Assembly: GCF_029543155.1 (NCBI RefSeq)
Contig: NZ_JARQXA010000001.1
Location: 620,001 to 684,000 of the forward strand
Direction of reading: 5' to 3'
Source: Sphingomonas sp. HITSZ_GF
Lineage (GTDB): Bacteria > Pseudomonadota > Alphaproteobacteria > Sphingomonadales > Sphingomonadaceae
Length of the DNA stretch: 64,000 nucleotides
Under the pieces are notes generated by a model. It was not told the origin of the DNA. It made no database searches and saw nothing but the letters and a program-made list of their open reading frames with translations. Shown in pieces: positions 8,549 to 17,556 of the stretch; the first letter of the stretch is position 1, and each line of letters opens with the position of its first letter. Position numbers and translations under genes: made by a program.

Positions 8549-9024
8549 CTGCGATCACCGATATCCCCGTCACCAAGCCGGGTGGCGAGCAGACCACGCT
8601 TGCCGAGCATGCCGGCGAAGTGCTGCTGATCGTCAACACCGCTTCGAAATGCGGCTTCACCCCGCAATATGAGGGGCTGGAGGCGCTACACCGCAAGTAC
8701 AAGGATCGCGGCTTTTCGGTGCTGGCCTTTCCCTGCAACCAGTTCGGCGCGCAGGAGCCGGGCGACGCGGCCGAGATCGCGAACTTCTGCTCGCTGACCT
8801 ATGACGTGACCTTCCCGGTCTATGCCAAGATCGACGTCAACGGCGACGCCGCCGCGCCGCTGTTCGAAGCGCTCAAGAAGGCCGCGCCCGGCGTGCTGGG
8901 CAGCAAGGGGATCAAGTGGAACTTCACCAAGTTCCTGGTCGATCGCAGCGGCAACAAGGTCGAGCGGTTCGCGCCGACGACTAGCCCCGACGCGATCGGA
9001 CCCGAGATCGAGAAGCTGCTGTAA
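8545..9024 (+). CDS. Glutathione peroxidase-family thiol peroxidase
   Basis: 159 residues starting at the ATG that overlaps the preceding stop codon. The catalytic tetrad is complete: Cys36 in NTASKCGFTPQY (Cys replaces selenocysteine), Gln66 in FPCNQFG, and Trp125-Asn126 in KWNFTKF. Cys82 (ANFCSLTYD) is in the position of the resolving cysteine of the thioredoxin-dependent members, so thioredoxin is the more likely reductant. It reduces hydrogen and lipid hydroperoxides in the cytoplasm. It is the last gene of the lolCD transcript; its 3' end overlaps by 44 bp a converging gene on the other strand. Confidence 0.93.
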   Translation: MTAITDIPVTKPGGEQTTLAEHAGEVLLIVNTASKCGFTPQYEGLEALHRKYKDRGFSVLAFPCNQFGAQEPGDAAEIANFCSLTYDVTFPVYAKIDVNGDAAAPLFEALKKAAPGVLGSKGIKWNFTKFLVDRSGNKVERFAPTTSPDAIGPEIEKLL

Positions 9025-9448
9025 GCCGAGCGGGCGCCGGCAACAGGCGCACGGGCTGCGGCACCGGTCGGGCAGGGCGCCGCAGGCGATCGAAGATGCT
9101 CGCCATCACGAACCGCCCCGTTAGTCCCACCAGCATCGCAACCCCGGCGCGGTAGGGGCGGGTGCGGCGCTGGCCGCGCGCCTCGATGGGTGCCGCGTGG
9201 CGCGGGCGATGGCGGCGCGGTGCGGGCGGCAGGGTCATGCGCTCGGCTACGGCCGCGGCGGTGCTGCCCTGGTCGCGGCGTCGCCACACTACCTTGTGGC
9301 CGGCGGGCACTTCCGCCCATTCCTCGCCATCGACGGCGCGAAGCAGGTCGTCGCCGCACCGGATGCAGAGCGAGAACTCGGTTTCGCCGTTGCGATAATG
9401 GGTCGGCATCGCCGCATGGCCGAGCAGGCAGCAGCGCAGCGCGCCCAT
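8981..9448 (-). CDS. Small Cys-cluster protein, copy 1 (paired with MraZ-like gene)
   Basis: 155 residues. The N-terminal 85 residues resemble the protein at 53238-53663: RCCLLGHAA, then ETEFSLCIRCGDDL, then GEEWAEVPAGHKVVWRR and AAAVAERM. The spacing C-x3-GH ... C-x2-CG looks like a small zinc ribbon. The arginine- and proline-rich tail differs between the copies and in this copy runs over the end of the peroxidase gene. It starts inside the stop codon of the MraZ-like gene (ATGA overlap), so the two are co-translated. I do not recognise a named family; a loose likeness to short phage zinc-ribbon proteins is the most I can offer. Confidence 0.65.
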   Translation of the reverse strand: MGALRCCLLGHAAMPTHYRNGETEFSLCIRCGDDLLRAVDGEEWAEVPAGHKVVWRRRDQGSTAAAVAERMTLPPAPRRHRPRHAAPIEARGQRRTRPYRAGVAMLVGLTGRFVMASIFDRLRRPARPVPQPVRLLPAPARLTAASRSRVRSRRG

Positions 9449-9957
9449 CAGCGACGGACCGGGCGCGCGCGGCGGCTGCCGGCGCGCGGCGCATGGCGAT
9501 GCGTCACCTGCCAGCTGGCAAGCTCGCGGAAGCGGCCGTCGCTGTGCGCAACGGCGAGCTGCGGGTTCCAGATCTCAAAGCGGTCTCCGGCGCCGACGAC
9601 CAGCGCGACGCTCTCGATCCGACCGAGATGACGCATCACGGCCGGCAGCAGCAGCCCGTGATCGTTGCGCGGGGCGACTTCGACGATGCCGAACAGGCGG
9701 CGCATGCGATCTTGATGGAGGCGGGCGTCCCGGCCGGCATCCTCGTCGGCCAGCCGCCAGCGCTCGGTGCGCGTCTGGATTTCCTGGAGGTGGGACCGCG
9801 CGTAACCGACCAGGCATTGGTCGCGCTCATGCGTGGAGAGGAACAGGGGCTCGTCAGGGGCGGGCAATCCCAGGGCCCGGGCGGTGGGTTCGGCCAACAG
9901 GATATTGCCGTCCGCATCGACTTCGCAAAGCGCGCACCCGAGATAGAGCGAACCCAT
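9448..9957 (-). CDS. MraZ-like transcriptional regulator, copy 1
   Basis: 169 residues from the ATG at 9957, which has GGAAGGGG eight bases upstream. It shows the two half-sites of the MraZ/SpoVT-AbrB type: LCEVDADGNILLAEPTARAL near the N-terminus and LLPAVMRHLGRIESVALVVG followed by GDRFEIWNP near residue 130. MraZ normally sits at the head of the division/cell-wall cluster, but none of those genes is nearby. This is therefore a paralogue with its own partner, the Cys-cluster gene downstream. A second such gene lies at 53665-54153. Two DnaA-box-like sequences lie 33-53 bp upstream of the start. Confidence 0.75.
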   Translation of the reverse strand: MGSLYLGCALCEVDADGNILLAEPTARALGLPAPDEPLFLSTHERDQCLVGYARSHLQEIQTRTERWRLADEDAGRDARLHQDRMRRLFGIVEVAPRNDHGLLLPAVMRHLGRIESVALVVGAGDRFEIWNPQLAVAHSDGRFRELASWQVTHRHAPRAGSRRARPVRR

Positions 9958-9989
9958 ATTACCCCTTCCAACGCAACGCGTTACGTCAA

Positions 9990-10010
9990 CTTTCCACAAA
10001 CTTATCCACA
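9990..10010 (+). promoter_or_regulatory. Two adjacent DnaA-box-like sequences
   Basis: TTATCCACA (10002-10010) is a perfect DnaA consensus box, and CTTTCCACA (9990-9998) is a near match in the same orientation, 12 bp apart. They lie in the 286-bp gap between the MraZ-like gene (starting leftward at 9957) and the TPR gene. The rest of the gap shows only a short GGCAAC/GTTGCC hairpin (10185-10201). Two boxes alone do not make an origin; a regulatory role for DnaA is the more modest reading. Confidence 0.45.
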
Positions 10011-10243
10011 GGGTTAATGCACATCAACCAAAATGTTTCCGACAGACCGGGCCGTTCCCGCGACGAAGCGGACTTTTGGTGCGGGAATGGTGGGATTTCC
10101 GGCCCGGCATGGGACAGCCGTTAAAACGACATTCATCGGAAACGCGTCATCGGCATGGGGGATCGGCTTGAACGGGGCGAGCGTGGCAACTAGAGGTTGC
10201 CCCGAAAGCCCCCCGCTCTTTCCCCGTATATGGAGAGTTTCGC

Positions 10244-11494
10244 ATGAACTTCGCTTCCAAGCTCGCGCTGGCCGCCGTGCTGTCGCTGGGCACCACTGCG
10301 CTTACCGTGGCCCCCGCCGCCGCGCAGAAGAAGGATGACAAGAAGGCCGATCCCAACGCGCTCAAGGTTAGCGACGAGTTCCGCAAGCCTGCCGCTCTCG
10401 CCGAGGCTGCGGTCAAGGCCAAGGACTGGGCCACCGCCGAGCCGCAGATCGCCGCCGCCGAAGCCGCCGCGAAGAACGACGACGAGAAATATTATTCGGC
10501 GTGGCTCCGCCTTCAGCTCGAGCTGTCGCGCGGCAACGAAGCCGGCCAGGCGATCCCGCTCCAGGTGCTCGTCAGCAACCCGCGCACGCCGCCGGAGAAT
10601 GTGCGCCCCTATAATGCGCGCCTCGCCTTCCTGCAGGGCAAGGCTGCCGCATCGGCGAAGAAGCCTGCCGACGTCATCACCTTCATGACCAAGGCGCGCG
10701 AGCTCGGCGAGAAGAATGTCGACATCCCGCTGATGATGGCCAATTCCTATGGCGCCATGGGCAAGAATGCCGAGGCCGCTGCCGAGGCGCGCAACGCGAT
10801 CGAATATGCCAAGTCGAACGGCCAGAAGGCGCCGGAGGCCTGGTACCAGTTCGCCATCCCGAAGGTGAATGCCACCGGCAACCGCGATGCGATCGCGGAC
10901 TGGCTGGCCTATTATCTGAAGGACTATCCGACGGTGAAGAACTGGCGCTGGGCGATGGAAGTGCTCGGCCAGGGCGCCAAGGGCACTGATCGCAACGCCA
11001 AGATCGAGCGCATCGACCTGTTCCGCCTGCGCCGCGTGACCAACGCGCTCGCCGATCGCGGCGACTATGCCGACTATGCCTATGTCGCCCAGTCGGCGGG
11101 CCTGCCCTGGGAGTCGATCTCGGTGATCGAAGAAGGCCGCAAGGCCGGCAAGGTGCCGCAGACCGATCCCGATACGGTGAAGATCCTGAGCGCGGCCCAG
11201 AAGGGCGTCAGCGGCAGCCCGTCGCTCGACGCATTGGTCAAGCAGGGCGGCGTCGACAATGCCGATGCGCTGCTCGCCGCCGGCGACAATGCCCGCGCGC
11301 TGCAACTCTATGATGCGGCGCTGGCCAAGGGCGGCGCCAATCTCGAGGAAATCAACCTGCACCGCGGCATCGCGCTCAGCCGCCTCGGCCGCAAGGATGA
11401 AGCGAAGACGGCGTTCCAGGCGGTGAAGACCGGCCCGTTCGTCAATGTCGCCTTGCTCTGGCAGGTCTCGCTCGAATCGCCGCCGCTCAGCTGA
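10244..11494 (+). CDS. Secreted TPR-repeat protein
   Basis: 416 residues. It begins with a cleavable signal peptide (MNFASKLALAAVL to APAAAQKK, cleavage near residue 28), then a lysine-rich linker and a chain of helical TPR-like units, for example WATAEPQIAAAEAAAKNDDE, FMTKARELGEKN, AAAEARNAIEYAKSNGQK and the last repeat ALQLYDAALAKGGANLEEINLHRG. It is probably periplasmic and acts as a protein scaffold; sphingomonads commonly encode such proteins, but no specific role is established from sequence. A single-gene unit with its own strong terminator. Confidence 0.75.
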   Translation: MNFASKLALAAVLSLGTTALTVAPAAAQKKDDKKADPNALKVSDEFRKPAALAEAAVKAKDWATAEPQIAAAEAAAKNDDEKYYSAWLRLQLELSRGNEAGQAIPLQVLVSNPRTPPENVRPYNARLAFLQGKAAASAKKPADVITFMTKARELGEKNVDIPLMMANSYGAMGKNAEAAAEARNAIEYAKSNGQKAPEAWYQFAIPKVNATGNRDAIADWLAYYLKDYPTVKNWRWAMEVLGQGAKGTDRNAKIERIDLFRLRRVTNALADRGDYADYAYVAQSAGLPWESISVIEEGRKAGKVPQTDPDTVKILSAAQKGVSGSPSLDALVKQGGVDNADALLAAGDNARALQLYDAALAKGGANLEEINLHRGIALSRLGRKDEAKTAFQAVKTGPFVNVALLWQVSLESPPLS

Positions 11495-11520
11495 GTACGG
11501 CCTCGGGTCCGAGAACAGGA

Positions 11521-11548
11521 AAGGGGCGGCCTGGTGCCGCCCCTTTTT
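11521..11548 (+). terminator. Rho-independent terminator after the TPR gene
   Basis: A 10-bp GC stem (11521-11530 with 11536-11545) with a 5-nt loop runs into a T tract. It lies between the convergent TPR and Lrp-family genes. The stem with flanking A and T residues may serve both strands. Confidence 0.85.
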
Positions 11549-11552
11549 CGTT

Positions 11553-12014
11553 TCAGGCGACCGGAACGCCCGGCAGCGCCTTGGACGTGCGGATGGTGAG
11601 CGACGTCTTCACATGCTCGACATTCGGCGCCGGGGTGAGGCGCGTGGTCAGGATGTGCTGGAAGCTCTGCAGGTCGGGCGCGACGATCTTGAGGATGAAG
11701 TCGATCTCGCCGTTGAGCATGTGACACTCGCGGACCTCGGGAATCTCGGCCATCATCTGCTCGAAGGCGCGCAAATCCGACTCCGCCTGGCTCTTCAGGC
11801 TGACCATCGCGAACACGGTAAGGTTGTAGCCGAGCGCGGCCGGATCGAGCGCGGCATGATAGCCGGTGATCGCCCCCTGCTGCTCGAGCGCCCGGACGCG
11901 CCGGAGGCACGGCGGAGCGGTCAAACCGACACGTTCGGCAAGCTCGACATTGGTCATCCGGCCATTATCCTGCAACAGGCCCAGGATCCGTACGTCGATT
12001 TCGTCGAATCGCAT
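11553..12014 (-). CDS. Lrp/AsnC-family transcriptional regulator
   Basis: 153 residues, standard for the family. The N-terminal winged helix-turn-helix reads DVRILGLLQDNGRMTNVELAERVGLTAPPCLRRVRALEQQG, and the C-terminal RAM domain (about residues 70-145) contains VRECHMLNGEIDFILKIVAPDLQSFQHILTTRL-type sequence typical of ligand-binding Lrp proteins. Such regulators respond to amino acids. Divergent to the histidine-kinase gene across 180 bp that include an AT-rich stretch near 12030-12075, likely its promoter. The target genes are not evident here. Confidence 0.92.
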   Translation of the reverse strand: MRFDEIDVRILGLLQDNGRMTNVELAERVGLTAPPCLRRVRALEQQGAITGYHAALDPAALGYNLTVFAMVSLKSQAESDLRAFEQMMAEIPEVRECHMLNGEIDFILKIVAPDLQSFQHILTTRLTPAPNVEHVKTSLTIRTSKALPGVPVA

Positions 12015-12194
12015 TTATGTTCCTTTTGCTTTTGATTCGTTTCCTTGTGTTGCGTTTAGACATAATATTATTACGTCGCAACGCAATTGTCCCACAATGC
12101 GACGTGCCGAAATGGACGGTTCCGAACGGGCGGCTGGCGGGTTAAGGAATCGTTACGGCGCGCGTTGCGGCGCCGGGTAAAGGGTGGGCACGCG

Positions 12195-14453
12195 TTGCGC
12201 TTCGACGACACATTGGAGACCGTGCTCGCTTCGGATTTGAGCACGCCCTATGGCGTGCAGTCCGCGTGGCGCCAGATCGTTGATCTGATCGGCCGCCGAC
12301 GCGCGGTGGCAGGCAGCCGCGCGATGGGCGTGCTGCGATCGATCCGCGAATCGGTGCCGCTTCCTGTCCGTGCCGCCAGTGCCCGGGCGCTCGAATCCGC
12401 CGATCCGCCGCCGCCGCTGGTGCGCCTCTTCGCGATGGACGAGCTTCAGGTCGCGCTGCCGGTGTTGCGCAGCGCGCGGATGAATTCGTCCGAATGGATC
12501 CAGTTGCTACCCGAACTCGCCCCCGCCGGCCGCGCCGTGCTGCGCAATCGCCGCGACTTGAGCCCGGTGGTGCGCCGCGCGCTTGAGAGCTTCGGCCCGA
12601 TCGACTTCGTGCTTCCTGACGAAACGGTGAAGGACGTGCCGGTCGAGGTCACGGCGTCCGAGCCGGAATCCGTGGAGGAAATCGTCGAGGCGGTGGCGAT
12701 CGACTGGTCTGCCGTGGTTGACGCCGGTCCCGCCGAAGTCGAACCGATCGATGCAGGGGTGCCGGCCCCGGCCGAGGCGACGGAAGAGCGGGTCGTCGCG
12801 GACGCGACGTCCGAACTCCCAGAGCCGGTCTCCGCGGCGGCGGAGTCGGACGAAAGGCCGATAGTCTATTGGAGCGCCACGGCACCGGCGCGGGCGGCGG
12901 CATCGTCCGAGAGCCTGTCGGCACTGCTCGCGCGGCTGCCCGATCCTGGCGCACCGGTCGAGCCTGTGGCGGAGATGCCTGTAGAAGCGTCGGCGCTCGA
13001 TGCCGGCGAAGCCGAACCAGTCGAGTCGATGACGGACACCGCAGTCGTTGCGGCCCCGGAGTCGGCCATCCCGCTGCCCGACGCGGAGGACCTTTCCTTC
13101 GTCGCACTGGCCGGTCTCGCGCCGTCGCTGACCGCTGCTGCCGCGCAAGCCGTTGAAACCCCCAAAATTCCGATCCGCCCGGTCCAATCCGGGACAGACG
13201 AGTCAGTCATTTCCGCCGAACCGATTGCGCGCCCCGAGGACCGCGCGCAGGGTCTCACCATGGATTACGGGGATGCTCTGGTTGCGCAGAATGCGCAGCG
13301 GCTTGCGGAAGGCGCGACCCAGGACGACGGCACGTTCGAGATCGCCGAAGTCGTGGCGCGGATCGACGCGTTCTGGCGCCACCGCGAGGAAGCGGGAGCT
13401 GTCGAGCCGCCCGTGCTGCGCCCCGCCGACGAGTTCCGCTTCGAGACCGATGCCAAGGGCATGATCCGCTGGGTCGACGGCGTAAGCCGCGCGCCGCTGG
13501 TGGGCGTGTCGCTCGACAGTCAGGCCACGCCGGGTGTCGCCGAAGCATCGCGGGTCGATGGCGTTGCTGCCGGCGCGTTCCGTCGGCGCGCCGGCTTCTC
13601 CAACGCCCGTCTCGCCGTCGAAGGTGAGTCGGACGCTGCCGGCGACTGGCTGATCTCCGCGATTCCCGTGTTCGATCCCGCCAATGGCCGCTTCACCGGC
13701 TATCGCGGTACCGCGCGCCGCCCGCGCATCGACGAGCGCGCCGAGCCGGTGCGTACCGCCGGGCCGGCAATGCCTGCCGATTCGCTACGTCAGCTCGTCC
13801 ATGAGCTGCGCACGCCCACCAATGCGATCGCCGGCTTTGCCGAGATGATCGAGGCGCAGATGCTCGGTCCGGTCGGCGATGCCTATCGCGATCGTGCCCA
13901 GGTGATCCGGGCGCAGGCGCGCGAGCTGCTCGGGGCGATCGACGATCTCGATCTCGCCGCGCGCATCGACAGTGCGGCGCTCTCGCTGGTGCCGGGCCAG
14001 ATCGCGCTGCGCCCGGTGCTTGCCGCGATCATCGACGATCTCGCGCCGCTTTCGGAGCTGCGCGGATCGGTGATCGCGCTGCCGATCGCCGACCTGGCGG
14101 TCACCGGCGACCGCCGCGCGGTCGAGCGACTGCTGGCGCGGTTGCTGGCGACCCTGGTCTCGGCGAGCGGGCAGGGTGAGCGCATCGGCGTGCACATGGC
14201 GGCCGAAGGTGCGGACAAGGTGGCGATCACGATAGACCGGCCCCAGGCGCTGGCCGACTATCCGGGCGACCAGGTGCTCGACATCGACGACGAGCGCGAG
14301 GACGCGACGCTGCTCGGCACCGGCTTCGCGCTGCGCCTCGCGCGCAATCTCGCCCGCGAGCTGGGCGGCGCGCTGGTGATCGGTCCGGAAAGCTTGACTT
14401 TGCGGCTTCCGGCCGCCGTAAACGAGCAGGTGGGCCAGGCACATCTGAACTGA
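12195..14453 (+). CDS. Histidine kinase-like protein with long linker and eroded ATPase domain
   Basis: 752 residues from a TTG at 12195 (reading MRFDDTLETVL), chosen for the AGGGTGGG just upstream; the frame stays open to a TTG at 12087. It lacks transmembrane segments. After about 170 residues of conserved helical N-terminus comes a low-complexity linker rich in Ala, Glu, Pro and Val (about 170-390), then a PAS-like module, then a HisKA domain with His536 in VHELRTPTNAIAGFAEMI. The ATPase region keeps GTGFALRLARNLARELGG but I see neither the usual Asn box nor a D-x-G-x-G motif, so ATP binding may be lost or unusual. The deacetylase gene follows at once. Confidence 0.8.
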   Translation: MRFDDTLETVLASDLSTPYGVQSAWRQIVDLIGRRRAVAGSRAMGVLRSIRESVPLPVRAASARALESADPPPPLVRLFAMDELQVALPVLRSARMNSSEWIQLLPELAPAGRAVLRNRRDLSPVVRRALESFGPIDFVLPDETVKDVPVEVTASEPESVEEIVEAVAIDWSAVVDAGPAEVEPIDAGVPAPAEATEERVVADATSELPEPVSAAAESDERPIVYWSATAPARAAASSESLSALLARLPDPGAPVEPVAEMPVEASALDAGEAEPVESMTDTAVVAAPESAIPLPDAEDLSFVALAGLAPSLTAAAAQAVETPKIPIRPVQSGTDESVISAEPIARPEDRAQGLTMDYGDALVAQNAQRLAEGATQDDGTFEIAEVVARIDAFWRHREEAGAVEPPVLRPADEFRFETDAKGMIRWVDGVSRAPLVGVSLDSQATPGVAEASRVDGVAAGAFRRRAGFSNARLAVEGESDAAGDWLISAIPVFDPANGRFTGYRGTARRPRIDERAEPVRTAGPAMPADSLRQLVHELRTPTNAIAGFAEMIEAQMLGPVGDAYRDRAQVIRAQARELLGAIDDLDLAARIDSAALSLVPGQIALRPVLAAIIDDLAPLSELRGSVIALPIADLAVTGDRRAVERLLARLLATLVSASGQGERIGVHMAAEGADKVAITIDRPQALADYPGDQVLDIDDEREDATLLGTGFALRLARNLARELGGALVIGPESLTLRLPAAVNEQVGQAHLN

Positions 14454-14454
14454 A

Positions 14455-15465
14455 GTGGGAGAGGGGGCTCCCGAGCGTGGCGGCTATCGCGTGCCGGCGC
14501 CTGAGCGCGACGCGTGCGTCGTGTGGCCGGACGATTTCGGCACCCGCTTCACCATCTTCGTCGATACCGAGGAAGAGTTCGACTGGGGCGCCCCGCTGCG
14601 CGCCGATGCGGACGGCACCGGCCATCTCGCTGCGTTGCCGCCGGTCCACGCCCGCTTCGCCGCCGCTGGCGTGCCGCTCACCTATCTGATCGACTATCCC
14701 GTTGCCTCATCGCCGCTCGCGATGGACGTGTTGGGCGGCCTGATGGCCGACGGTCGCTCGGCGATCGGCACGCAGCTCCATCCCTGGGTGAACCCGCCGT
14801 TCGAAGAGGAAGTGAGTGGCTTCAACAGCTTCACCGGGAATCTCCCGCTCGCACTCCAGCGCGCCAAGCTGGTGGCGCTGACGGATCAGGTGACGCGGGC
14901 CTTCGGCAAGCGGCCGGTGGTCTATCGCGCGGGGCGGTATGGGATCGGCCGCGACACGCCGGCGCTGCTCGCCGAGCTCGGCTATCGGCTCGATAGCTCC
15001 ATGCGGTCGGGCTACGATTATTCGGCGGAGGGCGGGCCTGATTTCGGCGCGGTGCCGAACCAGGCCTTCCGCTTGCCGGGCGGCGTGGTCGAGCTGCCTT
15101 TCACCACCGTGTTCACCGGGCGGCTGCGCGCACACGGCGCGGCGCTGCACCGCAGGCTGGGCCGGTTGCCGCGCGGGATCGGCGTGGCAGCGCGGCTGGG
15201 GCTGCTTTCCCGGGTGTCGCTGACCCCGGAGGACATGCCGCTGCACGAGGCCAAGGAGGCGGTGCGGGTTGCGCTGGGCGAGGGCGTGCGACTGCTCAAC
15301 TTCGCCTTCCATTCGCCTTCGGTAGAACCCGGCCACACGCCCTATGTGAAGACACAGGCCGATCTGGCGGCGTTCCTGCGCTGGTGGGACGAGATGCTGG
15401 CGCTACTCAACAAACTGGGCGCCAGGCCCGCATCGGTGGACGAAATCGTTCGCGCGATTGGGTAA
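14455..15465 (+). CDS. Polysaccharide deacetylase-like protein
   Basis: 336 residues from a GTG directly after the kinase stop; a GTG at 14491 is an equally possible start. The NodB-like barrel is recognisable from [14 protein letters not shown] (first metal-binding Asp region), [13 protein letters not shown] (the H-x-x-x-x-H-like segment), [29 protein letters not shown], and [18 protein letters not shown] near the end. These enzymes remove acetyl groups from surface polysaccharides; sphingomonad copies are sometimes labelled WalW. The likely operon partner is the kinase-like gene. The stop codon is 1 bp from the 3' end of tRNA-Pro on the other strand. Confidence 0.75.
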   Translation: MGEGAPERGGYRVPAPERDACVVWPDDFGTRFTIFVDTEEEFDWGAPLRADADGTGHLAALPPVHARFAAAGVPLTYLIDYPVASSPLAMDVLGGLMADGRSAIGTQLHPWVNPPFEEEVSGFNSFTGNLPLALQRAKLVALTDQVTRAFGKRPVVYRAGRYGIGRDTPALLAELGYRLDSSMRSGYDYSAEGGPDFGAVPNQAFRLPGGVVELPFTTVFTGRLRAHGAALHRRLGRLPRGIGVAARLGLLSRVSLTPEDMPLHEAKEAVRVALGEGVRLLNFAFHSPSVEPGHTPYVKTQADLAAFLRWWDEMLALLNKLGARPASVDEIVRAIG

Positions 15466-15466
15466 G

Positions 15467-15543
<77 letters not shown>

Positions 15544-15593
15544 ACGCGGATTGCGGCCCTAGGCGGTACGGCGCGCCGACACAAGGGTGCTGC

Positions 15594-15670
15594 TGGTGGG
15601 CCCGGCAGGACTTGAACCCGCAACCTAGCCGTTATGAGCGGCCAGCTCTAACCAATTGAGCTACAGGCCC
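15594..15670 (-). tRNA. tRNA with CAT anticodon (Ile2 or elongator Met)
   Basis: 77 nt including CCA. The acceptor GGGCCTG pairs with CGGGCCC, the D-arm contains AGCTCAATTGGTTAGAGC, and the anticodon loop is CTCATAA. It lacks the C1-A72 mismatch and the three-GC anticodon stem of the initiator tRNA. Whether it is charged with Met or, after lysidine modification, with Ile cannot be settled by eye. It lies 50 bp from tRNA-Pro in the same orientation, probably co-transcribed. Confidence 0.9.
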
Positions 15671-15720
15671 CCCAGCGAACCGCTGCCCTAGCGGAAGAAA
15701 AGCCCGCCCCGCAAGCCGCC

Positions 15721-17019
15721 TCAGACCGGCTTGCCATCGAGTGCGCGGGCCAGCGCCTCGCGGTCGAGCCGGCCCTCCCAGCGCGCCACCACGATCGTCG
15801 CAACTGCATTGCCGATGAAGTTGGTCAGGCTGCGGCACTCGCTCATGAACCGGTCGACGCCCAGGATCAGCGCCATGCCCGCCACCGGGATCGACGGCAC
15901 CACCATCAGCGTCGCCGCCAGCGTGGCGAAGCCTGCGCCGGTAACGCCGGCAGCGCCCTTGGAGGTGAGCATCGCGGTGCCGAGCAGGATGAGCTGATCG
16001 GCGAGCGACAGATGCACGCCGGTCGCCTGGGCGATGAACAGCGCAGCGAGCGTCATGTAGATGTTGGTGCCATCGAGATTGAACGAATAGCCCGCGGGCA
16101 CGACCACGCCGACCACTTCCTTGTCGCAGCCGGCGCGCTCGAGCTTGTCGATCAGCGCGGGCAGGGCGGCTTCGGACGAGGAAGCGCCGAGGACGAGCAG
16201 CAGCTCGGCCTTGAGATAGCGCAGCAGCTTGAGGATCGAGAAGCCCGCCAGCCAGCCGACCACGCCCAGCACGCCGAGGATGAACAGGAGCGAGGTGAGG
16301 TAGAAGGTCGCGACCAGCCCGCCCAGGCTGAGCAGCGCGGTGAGGCCGTATTTGCCGATGGTGAAGGCCATCGCGCCGAACGCGCCCACCGGCGCGGCGC
16401 GCATCAGGATGGCGACGATGCGGAACACCATCTCCGATGCCTGTTCGAGCAGGTCGACCAGGCCGCGCACCCGCTCGCCGATGCTGGCCAGCGCGATGCC
16501 GCACAGGATCGCGACGAACAGCACCTGGAGGATCGATCCGGCGGTGAGCGCCGAGACCAGCGTGGTCGGGATGATCGCCATCACGAAGCCGGTGATCGTG
16601 GTCTCGTGGGCCTGCTTCTCGAAGCCGGCAACCTTGGCCTCGCTCAGGCCGTGCGGGTCGATGTGCATGCCGGCGCCCGGCTGGACGACATGGGCGACGA
16701 TCAGGCCCAGGATCAGCGCCAGGGTGGAGAAGAACAGGAAATAGCCCAGTGCCTTGAGCACCACGCGGCCGAGCGAGCCCAGTTCGCGGGCGCCGGCGAT
16801 GCCGGTCACCAGCGTGAGGAAGATCACCGGGGCGATGATCATCTTGACCAGGTTGACGAAGGCGAGGCCCAGCCATTCCAGCGAGGCGCCGAACGCGGGC
16901 CAGAGCGCGCCGACCAGCACGCCCAGGGCAATGCCGATCAACACCTGGATGTAGAGCACCTGCCACCAGCGCTGCGGCTTGGCCGGCCCCGCAGCGGGGC
17001 TGGTTGCGACTAGGCTCAT
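15721..17019 (-). CDS. dctA: C4-dicarboxylate/proton symporter DctA
   Basis: 432 residues with the DAACS-family fold of eight helices and two re-entrant loops. Diagnostic segments: [15 protein letters not shown] (the serine-rich HP1 tip), [22 protein letters not shown] (the helix-7 substrate and cation site) and [28 protein letters not shown] (the helix-8 arginine region that favours C4-dicarboxylates). It imports succinate, fumarate and malate across the inner membrane. The start at 17019 has GAAGGAGAG upstream. It lies alone on its strand before the two tRNAs; no dctB/dctD sensor genes are in the window. Confidence 0.93.
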   Translation of the reverse strand: MSLVATSPAAGPAKPQRWWQVLYIQVLIGIALGVLVGALWPAFGASLEWLGLAFVNLVKMIIAPVIFLTLVTGIAGARELGSLGRVVLKALGYFLFFSTLALILGLIVAHVVQPGAGMHIDPHGLSEAKVAGFEKQAHETTITGFVMAIIPTTLVSALTAGSILQVLFVAILCGIALASIGERVRGLVDLLEQASEMVFRIVAILMRAAPVGAFGAMAFTIGKYGLTALLSLGGLVATFYLTSLLFILGVLGVVGWLAGFSILKLLRYLKAELLLVLGASSSEAALPALIDKLERAGCDKEVVGVVVPAGYSFNLDGTNIYMTLAALFIAQATGVHLSLADQLILLGTAMLTSKGAAGVTGAGFATLAATLMVVPSIPVAGMALILGVDRFMSECRSLTNFIGNAVATIVVARWEGRLDREALARALDGKPV

Positions 17020-17067
17020 ATCCTCTCCTTCACCTGCCGGCCCCGCATAGCGGAGATGGCCCCCGAC

Positions 17068-17099
17068 GGAAAAGGGCGCCCCCTTGCGGGAGCGCCCTT
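17068..17099 (-). terminator. Rho-independent terminator after the alanine-rich lipoprotein gene
   Basis: On the minus strand an 8-bp stem (17092-17099 with 17072-17079), extended by an inner CCC/GGG, is followed by TTTTCC. It separates the lipoprotein gene from dctA. Confidence 0.75.
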
Positions 17100-17139
17100 C
17101 CTATCTCTCGGTCCGGCCAGGCCGGGTGCCGATCAGAGA

Positions 17140-17373
17140 TCAGTGCGCGTTCGCCTCAGCGGCGTCGGCCTTGTTCTCTTCCACGTCGGCAGCGTTCTCG
17201 AGGACGGCCTCGGCAGCGGCGTTGGTGGTGTTGTCGGCAGCGGCTTCGTACGCAGCAGCGTTCGCAGCGGCGTCGGCAGCGACGTTCTCGGCGGCGGTGT
17301 TGGTGGTGCCACCGTTGCAAGCCGCGAGCGACATCAGGCCGGCGGTCGCAGCAACAATCAGGATCTTCTTCAT
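17140..17373 (-). CDS. Small alanine/asparagine-rich lipoprotein
   Basis: 77 residues. A signal peptide ends in the lipobox LAAC (Cys19), so the mature protein is a lipid-anchored chain of about 58 residues made almost entirely of Ala, Asn, Glu, Asp and Thr with repeats such as AAADNTTNAAAEA. No globular domain is visible. Similar tiny lipoproteins are frequent in sphingomonads, with no known function. It has its own ribosome-binding region and terminator, so it is probably a monocistronic, well-expressed gene. Confidence 0.7.
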   Translation of the reverse strand: MKKILIVAATAGLMSLAACNGGTTNTAAENVAADAAANAAAYEAAADNTTNAAAEAVLENAADVEENKADAAEANAH

Positions 17374-17556
17374 GTGGTGCTCCTAGAGGAACTCAAACGT
17401 TTCGCAGGCGGCCCGAATGCCGATGCGAACCGCTGGAATAGCGGTCGTTGCGTTTGCGTCAATCGCAAATTCACCCGAAGGCAGGATTTAGGACATTTTT
17501 TTGCCCAAATCTTGCCCGCTGGCCGCCATCAATGAACCGAGCCCTGATAGGTTCCC

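Noticed and set aside
9990..10010. Origin of replication
   Set aside because: Only one perfect DnaA box plus one near match and no unwinding region or origin-type gene neighbourhood; a regulatory role is enough to explain them.
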